The notes beneath the pieces are model-generated. The model was given only the letters and a program-made list of their open reading frames with translations. It did not search any database and had not been told where the DNA came from. A program made the position numbers and the translations under genes. From JABCPE02 sp963530295 (lineage in GTDB: Bacteria > Bacteroidota > Bacteroidia > Flavobacteriales > Weeksellaceae), in assembly GCA_963530295.1 (NCBI GenBank), contig CAUSCF010000009.1:1-64000 (forward strand): 64,000 nucleotides of DNA. The letters are read 5' to 3'. Of the stretch, positions 57,460 through 64,000 are shown one piece after another (position 1 is the stretch's first letter; each line of letters opens with the position of its first letter).

Positions 57460-58614
57460 TTAAATAGAATTATCGTTTTTAGCTGTGTTTTTTAGAAGTA
57501 AATATCCTAAACTACCCGCCAATATAGATGCCGTAAGGATGGCAAATTTAGCTGAATCCTGCAGTTCTTGGCTGTCTTTAAAAGAAAGCAGTGCAATGAA
57601 AATAGACATCGTAAAACCTATCCCTGCCAATAGTCCAGCTCCTGCCATGTGAATCCATCGGCTTCGGTCAGGAAGGCTGCTGATTTTCAGTTTTATAGCA
57701 ATGAAAGAGAATAGGTTAATTCCAATAAGTTTTCCTAAAATAAGCCCTAGTACTATTCCGTATCCAAAGTTTGAAAACAGCCCATCCACCATACCTGATT
57801 TGAAAGTAATGTTGGTATTTGCAAGCGCGAAAATCGGCATGATAGCATAGCTCACAGGAAGGTGTAAAGTATGTTCTAACTTCTCTAATGGAGAAGGTTC
57901 TGATTCGTTTTCTGAATTAGCAGGAATAGTAAAAGCTAAAATAACACCTGCAATGGTAGCATGAATACCAGAATGGTGCATGAAATACCATAAAAATACC
58001 CCTGGAATTAGATAAAAAATATGCTTTTTAACTTTAAAATAATTTAGTGCAGCAAGTAAAATGATAACCAAACCGCTATAAGCGAGATAATTCCAATGAA
58101 TTTCGTCTGTGTAGAAAATCGCAATTACTACAATCGCTCCTAAGTCATCCACAATCGCTAAAGCAGCCAAAAATACTTTTATCGCAGAAGGGACGCTTTT
58201 TCCCAGCATAGAAATAATAGCCAGCGAAAAGGCAATGTCCGTAGCCATAGGAATAGCCCAGCCATTGCTATATTGCGTGCCATGATTGAAAATAGTAAAA
58301 ATAATCGCTGGAACTATCATTCCGCCAATCGCTGCAAAGATAGGAAGTGAGGCGTTTTTGAAGTTAGAAAGTTCGCCTTTGAGAAGTTCTCGTTTTATTT
58401 CTAAACCTACTAAAAGGAAGAAAACAGCCATCAGGCCGTCATTTATCCACATGCTTACAGAGTATGGACCTACTATTTTATCCAAAACAGCCTGAAATCC
58501 AGTTGCTGCCGAAGAGTTGGCTATCATCAGAGAAATGGTGACACATAAAACCAATAAAACCCCCGAGGACTGGCTGTTTGAGAAAAATTCTTTAAAAAAT
58601 TTTGTTATACGCAT
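57460..58614 (-). CDS. nhaA: Na+/H+ antiporter NhaA
   Basis: 384 residues with about 12 membrane helices. The two ion-binding aspartates are in LAIVDDLGAIVVIAIFYTD (about 150) and GWAIPMATDIAFSLAII (about 120), and FFLLVGLEIKRELLKGEL is the family motif. NhaA exports sodium in exchange for protons. Monocistronic here. Confidence 0.95.
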   Translation of the reverse strand: MRITKFFKEFFSNSQSSGVLLVLCVTISLMIANSSAATGFQAVLDKIVGPYSVSMWINDGLMAVFFLLVGLEIKRELLKGELSNFKNASLPIFAAIGGMIVPAIIFTIFNHGTQYSNGWAIPMATDIAFSLAIISMLGKSVPSAIKVFLAALAIVDDLGAIVVIAIFYTDEIHWNYLAYSGLVIILLAALNYFKVKKHIFYLIPGVFLWYFMHHSGIHATIAGVILAFTIPANSENESEPSPLEKLEHTLHLPVSYAIMPIFALANTNITFKSGMVDGLFSNFGYGIVLGLILGKLIGINLFSFIAIKLKISSLPDRSRWIHMAGAGLLAGIGFTMSIFIALLSFKDSQELQDSAKFAILTASILAGSLGYLLLKNTAKNDNSI

Positions 58615-58701
58615 ATTTAATTATTTTTAAAATTGAACTTTAAGAATTACAAATATAGCAAAAATCATAATAATCTATTTTGAAAAATCTTTAAATAAAG
58701 C

Positions 58702-58709
58702 TAAATTTG
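58702..58709 (+). promoter_or_regulatory. promoter box TAAATTTG
   Basis: Perfect TAnnTTTG box 24 bases before ATG 58734. Confidence 0.6.
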
Positions 58710-58733
58710 TAGGAGATAATAATATTTTTAGTT

Positions 58734-59363
58734 ATGAGAACATTTATTAAAGGTGCTTCCATATTGGGAGTTTTGTTATTACTTTTTATGTCGTGTAGTG
58801 GAGCAAAAGTTTATAATTCTAATGACCTATTGGCAGTAACATCCAATCAGAAGAAAATAGCGATTTTGCCGCCTAAAGTTTCTATGCTCGAAGGTAAATA
58901 TACAGGGCGTTTTGACCAGTCTAAGGAGCAGGAATCGGCTAATTTTCAGAAGGAAATGTATGCTTGGTTTTTGAAGAGATTTTCTCAGAATAATGTGAAC
59001 CAAGAAATACAAGATATAGAAACTACGAACACAAAACTAAAAAGAGCAGGATATCCTGAAAAAGAATTGACAAAGAGTGAGATATGCGCTATTCTTGGGG
59101 TAGATGCTGTTGTAAGTTCTAATTATGTACTGACTAAACCTATGCCTCAGGGAGTGGCAGTGGCGGCATCTGTTTTGCTTGATTATGAGGGAACAACGAA
59201 TGAAATCACCGCAGACATGAATATTTATGACAGAAATACTGATAAAATATTTTGGAATTACAGCAATAAATATTCAGGTGGGTGGAGAAGCAGTCATAGC
59301 GATATTGTAGAAAACCTTCTGAGAAATGCAAGTAAGAAAATGCCTTACGGAGCAAAGAAATAA
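58734..59363 (+). CDS. secreted lipoprotein of unknown function
   Basis: 209 residues. The signal peptide ends with a lipobox, LFMSCSGAK (Cys about 22). The mature part has a Rossmann-like order with AILPPKVSMLEGKYTG, then a helix, GVDAVVSSNYVLTKPM and MNIYDRNTDKIFWNYSNKYS, a layout like CsgG/GNA1162-type lipoproteins, where strands A-I-L-P-P and D-A-V-V recur. Those proteins form pores or bind outer-membrane components. The assignment is tentative. A strong terminator follows. Confidence 0.65.
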   Translation: MRTFIKGASILGVLLLLFMSCSGAKVYNSNDLLAVTSNQKKIAILPPKVSMLEGKYTGRFDQSKEQESANFQKEMYAWFLKRFSQNNVNQEIQDIETTNTKLKRAGYPEKELTKSEICAILGVDAVVSSNYVLTKPMPQGVAVAASVLLDYEGTTNEITADMNIYDRNTDKIFWNYSNKYSGGWRSSHSDIVENLLRNASKKMPYGAKK

Positions 59364-59370
59364 AAACATA

Positions 59371-59397
59371 AACGCCCTTTTTTAGGGCGTTTTTTTA
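59371..59397. terminator. bidirectional terminator
   Basis: AACGCCC TTTTTTA GGGCGTTTTTTT between the lipoprotein gene (+) and rel (-). Confidence 0.85.
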
Positions 59398-61593
59398 TAA
59401 TCTTTTTACTTTTTTGATTCCTTCTATCTGTGCCAGTTGTTTCAATAAATCATCCAATTGGTTTTTGTTTTTAACTTCTAATGAGATGGTTCCGATGAAA
59501 ATTCCATCAATGGAGTTGATAGAGATTCCTTTCATGTCGATGTGCATATTATTAGAAATAATGGATGCTACATCATTTATTATTCCCATTCTATCCATTC
59601 CTTGGAGTTCTATTTTGATGTTATTGATGAATCTTTCAGAGTTCACCCATTTCGCCAGCATCACACGATAGTCGTAGTTTGCACGGAGGTTTATGGCATT
59701 GGGACAGTTTTCATTATGGACTTTAATCCCATCATTTATAGTTAAAAACCCAAAAATCTTATCACCAGGAATTACCGTGCAGCATTTTGCAAAAGAATAG
59801 GACAATTTTTCCTCATTTCGTCCAAAAACAATAAGGTCTAAATCTGATTTTGGCGTTTCTACAAACTCCGTTTTATCCTTTCGGAACCGCTGTAAAAGGC
59901 TTCCGAAGAAACTTTTTTTGCTGTCCAAATATTCCTTTAAATTGGAAGTATCCAGCGTTCCCTCATAGAATTTTAGGAATAAATCCTGTGAGGTTTTTAG
60001 GTTAAAATATTTCTGAATATTATTGAGTTCCTCTTCTGTAAAGTTGATTTTGGCGTGTCTCAGTTTTCTTTGAAAAATTTCTTTTCCTTCGGCTACTTTT
60101 TGGTTTTTTTCCGAGTTTAAAACCGCCTTTATTTTAGAACGAGCCTTGGAAGTTACGACAAAATCCAGCCAATCTTTTTTCGGTTTTTGGTTGGGAGAGG
60201 AGATGATGTCTATCTGGTCGCCGTTTTTTAGGACATAACTTATCGGTTGCAGTTTGCCGTTGATTTTAGCGCCACTGCATTTCATTCCCAGTTCAGAATG
60301 CACCATGAAAGCAAAATCTAGTGCTGTTGCACCTTTTGGAAGGATTTTGACATCTCCTTTTGGTGTGAAAATAAAAACTTCTTTGGTGTATAGATTTAGC
60401 TTAATGCTATCCAAAAGCTCCGTGGTGGAGAGCGATTGCTGGTTGTCCAAAACTTCCCGAATCTGAACTACCCATTGTTCAAAGTTTTTGTCATCAGAGT
60501 TTTGGCTGAAACCTTCTTTGTATTTGTAATGGGCAGCAACTCCTTTTTCTGCGATTTCATCCATTCGCTCGCTTCGGATTTGCACTTCTACCCACTTGTT
60601 ATCAGGTCCTAGGATGGTCAAATGAAGACTTTCGTAGCCTGTACTTCTCGGCTGGGTAATCCAGTCCCGCATTCGCGCAGGATTACTGTGATAGAGGTCG
60701 GTAATGATGGAATAGATTTTCCAAGCGAGGAATTTCTCATTCTTAAAGTCCGATTTGTAGATGACACGGATGGCGTAGTTATCATAAACTTCCTCAAAAG
60801 GAATGTTTTGTTTCAGCATTTTTCTATAAATAGAGCTGATGGATTTTGCCCTTCCTTTAATCTTGAAATTGAGTTTTTCTTCTTTTAGTTTTTCAGAAAC
60901 ATGCTCTATAAACTCCTGTACATAGCTTTCACGGTGTTCTTTGGCTACAATGAGTTTTTCAGAAATCTCGTTGTAGATTTCGGGCATATTGTATTTTAGG
61001 GATAAATCCTCTAATTCAGATTTTATGTTGTAAAGCCCAAGCCTGTGAGCCATAGGAGCATAGATATATACGGTCTCCGAGGCTATTTTTTTCTGTTTGT
61101 CTGGGCGCATGCTGTCCAGTGTTCTCATGTTGTGAAGTCGGTCAGCTATTTTGATGAGAATTACCCTAAAATCATCCGATAGAGTGAGCAGGAGTTTTCG
61201 GTAGTTTTCGGACTGCACAGAGATGTTCTGGTTATTCATCACGGAGATTTTGGTGAGTCCGTTCACTACATCAGCGATTTTCTTTCCGAAGAGTTTTTCT
61301 ATGTCTTCATAGGTGTAGTTGCTGTCTTCTATCACATCATGAAGCAGCGCTGCGGCGATGCTGGTAGCACCTAAACCTATTTCCTCAGCTACAATTTTTG
61401 CCACCGCTATGGGATGGAAGATATATGGCTCTCCAGTCTTTCGGCGCTGGTCTTTGTGGGCATCCCAAGCTACATCAAAAGCCTTTTTGATGAGTTCCAG
61501 CTGTTCCTCATTCAGCTTTCGGTAGGTGTGGTGGATTAGGTCATCGTATCTTTTGAGGATTTCTATTCGTTCTTGTTGTTCATCGGTGCTCAT
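59395..61593 (-). CDS. bifunctional (p)ppGpp synthetase/hydrolase (RelA/SpoT)
   Basis: 732 residues, the usual Rel length. HD hydrolase domain: HPIAVAKIVAEEIGLGATSI (about 61-80) and LLHDVIEDSNYTYEDIEKLF with the HDxxED metal motif, and RLHNMRT. Synthetase domain (about 245-360) with YDNYAIRVIY, TGYESLH and EVQIRSERMDEIAEKGVAAH. TGS (about 400-460) and an ACT domain at the C-terminus (about 660-732) follow. It sets the alarmone level in starvation. The hydrolase motif is intact, so it is probably the bifunctional Rel of Bacteroidota. Confidence 0.95.
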   Translation of the reverse strand: MSTDEQQERIEILKRYDDLIHHTYRKLNEEQLELIKKAFDVAWDAHKDQRRKTGEPYIFHPIAVAKIVAEEIGLGATSIAAALLHDVIEDSNYTYEDIEKLFGKKIADVVNGLTKISVMNNQNISVQSENYRKLLLTLSDDFRVILIKIADRLHNMRTLDSMRPDKQKKIASETVYIYAPMAHRLGLYNIKSELEDLSLKYNMPEIYNEISEKLIVAKEHRESYVQEFIEHVSEKLKEEKLNFKIKGRAKSISSIYRKMLKQNIPFEEVYDNYAIRVIYKSDFKNEKFLAWKIYSIITDLYHSNPARMRDWITQPRSTGYESLHLTILGPDNKWVEVQIRSERMDEIAEKGVAAHYKYKEGFSQNSDDKNFEQWVVQIREVLDNQQSLSTTELLDSIKLNLYTKEVFIFTPKGDVKILPKGATALDFAFMVHSELGMKCSGAKINGKLQPISYVLKNGDQIDIISSPNQKPKKDWLDFVVTSKARSKIKAVLNSEKNQKVAEGKEIFQRKLRHAKINFTEEELNNIQKYFNLKTSQDLFLKFYEGTLDTSNLKEYLDSKKSFFGSLLQRFRKDKTEFVETPKSDLDLIVFGRNEEKLSYSFAKCCTVIPGDKIFGFLTINDGIKVHNENCPNAINLRANYDYRVMLAKWVNSERFINNIKIELQGMDRMGIINDVASIISNNMHIDMKGISINSIDGIFIGTISLEVKNKNQLDDLLKQLAQIEGIKKVKRL

Positions 61594-61664
61594 CTTCGGG
61601 AATTTTTTGGATATTACGAAAGTAATAAAAAATATTAAACATTACAAATATCCTCTCTTTTTTA

Positions 61665-61672
61665 TATTTTTG
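61665..61672 (+). promoter_or_regulatory. promoter box TATTTTTG
   Basis: TAnnTTTG match 24 bases before ATG 61697, opposite the divergent rel gene. Confidence 0.5.
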
Positions 61673-61696
61673 TAAGTTCTAAATATTTTGAAATTT

Positions 61697-61930
61697 ATGA
61701 AAACTATACATATCCAAGCCAAGGAATTTTTTGAATTATTAAAGCTAAAAGACCAGTCTATGTGGGATATTTTTGCCCAAATGATAGATGGCGAGGAAAA
61801 GGAAATTCTTTTTCTAGATGAGGAAGGAAAGTTTCTTTTTGGTTACCGCCTGCCTGCGACTTTGGAAAAAATGCAGGAGGACAAAAAGCTTTTTACAGAA
61901 AAATATGCTGAAAAAATAATGCTGAATTAG
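61697..61930 (+). CDS. hypothetical small protein
   Basis: 77 residues from ATG 61697 (MKTIHIQAKEFFELL); an in-frame TTG at 61688 is not preferred. Acidic, soluble, mixed alpha/beta. No recognised family. The core EEKEILFLDEEGKFLFGYRL (about 34-53) suggests a beta hairpin. It is followed after 60 bases by the acyltransferase and may be co-transcribed. Confidence 0.55.
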   Translation: MKTIHIQAKEFFELLKLKDQSMWDIFAQMIDGEEKEILFLDEEGKFLFGYRLPATLEKMQEDKKLFTEKYAEKIMLN

Positions 61931-61990
61931 CTTCGGCAAGGGAAAAATCCTTAAATTTGGGGCTTTATATTTCGTTTTTAAAATCAAAAA

Positions 61991-62812
61991 ATGGGAAAGA
62001 AAAACATATTTACAGATGCCTTTGGCAACTGGTATATTTTGAAAAGATTGGTGGTGTTTATCTTTGGGCTGGTTTCTTACCGAAGGTTCAATGGTTTTAA
62101 TAAACTGAAAATCACAGGAACAGAGCATTTGGTGGATTTACCGAAGACCAATGTGCTTTTCGTTTCCAATCACCAGACTTATTTTGCGGATGTGGCAGCG
62201 ATGTATCATGTCTTTTGTGCGGTGAATAATGGCTTTATCAATACAATTGCGAATCCTATTTACATTCTCAATCCCAAAGTAGATTTCTACTATGTGGCGG
62301 CGGAAGAAACCATGAATAAAGGGCTTCTGACAAGGATTTTTAAGCTGGTGGGAGCTGTTACCGTGAAAAGAACTTGGCGTGCCAACGGGCAGAATGTCAA
62401 TAGAAAAGTAGATATGTCCGAGGTAGAAAACATCCTAAAAGCGCTGGATAACGGCTGGGTGGTGTCTTTCCCGCAGGGAACTACAGCTGCTTTTGCGCCT
62501 GGGAGAAAGGGAACAGCGAAACTTGTTCTTCAGCAGAGAGCGATAGTAATTCCAGTGAAAATCAATGGTTTCCGTAGGGCTTTTGACAAAAAAGGATTAA
62601 GACTTAAAGTGACGGGCGTACAACCGACAATGGAGTTTAAAAAACCGCTTGACATAGACTACGACAACGAAAGCGCTGAACAGATTTTGGATAAAATCAT
62701 GAATGCCATAGAGCAGACACCAAAACACAATGTCCTCCATGAATACGACCAAGAGCTGGAACGAAAAAAACAAGAGGAGGCAGAAAAACAAGAAGAAAAA
62801 TCACAAGCATAA
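61991..62812 (+). CDS. 1-acyl-sn-glycerol-3-phosphate acyltransferase-like (PlsC family)
   Basis: 273 residues. A single hydrophobic stretch near residue 20 (LVVFIFGLVSYRR) is followed by the HX4D motif in VSNHQTYFADVAAMYHVF (about 54-71) and the FPxGT-like PQGTTAAFAPGRKG (about 162-175). The last 20 residues are charged, Lys/Glu-rich. PlsC puts the second acyl chain on lysophosphatidate for membrane lipids. A related acyltransferase role, for example in lipid A or ornithine lipids, cannot be excluded. Confidence 0.85.
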   Translation: MGKKNIFTDAFGNWYILKRLVVFIFGLVSYRRFNGFNKLKITGTEHLVDLPKTNVLFVSNHQTYFADVAAMYHVFCAVNNGFINTIANPIYILNPKVDFYYVAAEETMNKGLLTRIFKLVGAVTVKRTWRANGQNVNRKVDMSEVENILKALDNGWVVSFPQGTTAAFAPGRKGTAKLVLQQRAIVIPVKINGFRRAFDKKGLRLKVTGVQPTMEFKKPLDIDYDNESAEQILDKIMNAIEQTPKHNVLHEYDQELERKKQEEAEKQEEKSQA

Positions 62813-62821
62813 AAGAAAAAT

Positions 62822-64000
62822 ATGAAAGTTCATTTTATCGCCATAGGAGGGAGTGCCATGCACAATCTCGCTATTGCACTGAGAAATAAAGGTTTTGAGG
62901 TTACAGGCTCAGATGATGCCATTTTTGAACCCTCAAAAACACGATTGGAACAAAAAGGCATTCTTCCAAAGGAGTTTGGCTGGTTTCCAGAGAAAATCAC
63001 AGCGGATATAGATGCTGTAATTTTAGGGATGCATGCCCATGCGGACAATCCAGAACTGGCAAGAGCCAAGGAATTGGGATTAAAAATCTATTCGTATCCA
63101 GAATTTCTCTATCAGCAGAGCAAGGAAAAAACCAGAGTGGTCATTGCTGGTTCACATGGGAAAACGACCATCACTTCTATGATTCTGCATGTGCTAAATT
63201 TTCACAATAAAGAAATAGACTACATGGTGGGCGCCCAGCTGGAAGGGTTTGACTGCATGGTGAAAATCACCGAGGATACAGATTTTATGATTTTGGAGGG
63301 AGATGAGTATCTTTCTTCCGCTGATGACAGACAGCCTAAATTCTTGCATTATCACCCAAATATTGCTCTAATCAGCGGCATTGCATGGGATCATATCAAT
63401 GTTTTTAAGACTTTTGATGATTATTTAGAGCAGTTCAGAAAATTCACTGAAAGCATCACTTCTGGTGGAGTTTTGGTGTATAATGAGGAAGATGAAGAAG
63501 TGGTAAAAATCGTAGAAAACAGCCAAAAATATTTCCGAAAACTGCCTTACAAAACTCCTGAGTACAGCATTCGTGAGGGAAAAGTTTATCTAAAAACAAG
63601 CATGGGTGAAATTCCGCTTTCTGTTTTTGGGAAACATAATTTGCTCAATATGGAAGGTGCAAAACTTATCTGCCAGCAGCTGGGCATCATGGAAGAGGAG
63701 TTTTATGAAGCGATAATGAGTTTCAAAGGAGCTTCCAAGCGATTAGAAAAAGTGGAGAGAAAAGATGGAGGAATTTTGTATAAAGATTTTGCACACGCGC
63801 CATCCAAGGTAAAAGCAACTGTGGCGGCTTTCAAAGAGCAGTTTAAGCAGGAAAAAACTTACGGATTTTTAGAGCTTCATACTTATAGTTCGCTGAATTC
63901 CATATTTTTAGAACAATACAAAGGAGCAATGGACGGGCTGGATATAGGAGTGATTTTTTATTCGGAAGAAGCCTTGAAAATCAAGAGAATGGAGCCGATT
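62822..64000 (+). CDS. UDP-N-acetylmuramate peptide ligase family (Mpl-like), cut by window end
   Basis: 393 codons are visible and the frame stays open at 64000; the usual length is about 450, so only the C-terminal end is missing. Motifs: IAIGGSAMHNLAIALRNKG (about 5-23) at the N-terminal Rossmann-like domain, the ATP-binding VIAGSHGKTTITSMILHVL (about 109-127), and GDEYLSSADD-type residues (about 160-170). Such ligases join murein peptides to UDP-MurNAc for cell-wall recycling or biosynthesis; Mpl is favoured over MurC by the N-terminal wording (GGSAMHN). Starts 9 bases after plsC. Confidence 0.85.
   Translation, partial: MKVHFIAIGGSAMHNLAIALRNKGFEVTGSDDAIFEPSKTRLEQKGILPKEFGWFPEKITADIDAVILGMHAHADNPELARAKELGLKIYSYPEFLYQQSKEKTRVVIAGSHGKTTITSMILHVLNFHNKEIDYMVGAQLEGFDCMVKITEDTDFMILEGDEYLSSADDRQPKFLHYHPNIALISGIAWDHINVFKTFDDYLEQFRKFTESITSGGVLVYNEEDEEVVKIVENSQKYFRKLPYKTPEYSIREGKVYLKTSMGEIPLSVFGKHNLLNMEGAKLICQQLGIMEEEFYEAIMSFKGASKRLEKVERKDGGILYKDFAHAPSKVKATVAAFKEQFKQEKTYGFLELHTYSSLNSIFLEQYKGAMDGLDIGVIFYSEEALKIKRMEPI

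Noticed and set aside
1..64000. CRISPR arrays, insertion sequences, prophage or rRNA operons
   Set aside because: No regularly spaced repeats, transposase, integrase, phage structural genes or rRNA sequence were seen.

Overview
This window is chromosomal DNA from a member of the Bacteroidota, most likely the Flavobacteriia (Weeksellaceae-like: Chryseobacterium/Riemerella/Bergeyella relatives). The evidence is a low G+C composition, many promoters with the Bacteroidota -7 box TAnnTTTG, the type IX secretion gene porT next to ubiE/menG, a Flavobacteria-type 6S RNA between zapA and rny, a TamL-type outer-membrane assembly lipoprotein, and a DnaG and a RecQ that both lack the usual zinc-binding cysteines. 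The genus is inference. No complete mobile element, CRISPR array or rRNA operon is present; one tRNA (Ser-GGA) is.

Layout. (1) 1-2.6 kb: small immunity-type genes (a frameshifted gene and its intact paralogue, a SUKH/SMI1 protein, one unknown). (2) 2.9-10.5 kb: a co-directional polysaccharide operon with five or six glycosyltransferases, a GT87-like membrane transferase, a polysaccharide deacetylase and, oddly, a secreted 5-hydroxyisourate hydrolase-like protein. (3) 10.5-18 kb: an orphan immunity-gene array (three SUKH-type or related, Imm11-like, barstar-like, TPR, Imm49-like, DUF4303-like, HEAT-like and unknown genes) joined by short diverged repeats, with no visible toxin. (4) 18-22.3 kb: a large RING/TerD-domain protein of the MXAN_6230/SCO0854 type, an ankyrin protein, a small protein and asparaginase. 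(5) 22.3-64 kb: housekeeping genes: tRNA-Ser, menG-porT, zapA-6S RNA-rny, a FabH-like synthase, arginine decarboxylase, dnaG, clpP, tatC, kdsD, recQ, thyA, an M1 peptidase, DUF368, DUF58, ychF, tamL, a SpoU methyltransferase, an OmpA-family protein, rlmH, brkB-like, nhaA, rel/spo, plsC-like and a Mur ligase cut by the window end.

The most interesting region is the 10.5-18 kb immunity array. It holds two exact 12-mer DNA uptake sequences of two different Neisseriaceae dialects (ATGCCGTCTGAA at 17169 and AGGCTACCTGAA at 17732), a degenerate DUS-type inverted repeat at 13521-13560, and one gene (13609-14526) with about 50% G+C against roughly 30-35% around it. That gene nevertheless starts just downstream of a perfect Bacteroidota promoter box. 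The last 59 bp of the upstream glycosyltransferase gene recur twice inside the array, and the 3' end of the G+C-rich gene recurs right after the glycosyltransferase. This looks like a modular array built by repeated capture of cassettes, some from naturally competent Neisseriaceae sharing the habitat (probably oral), by recombination at short shared ends.

All functional names come from reading motifs by eye; no database search was run.
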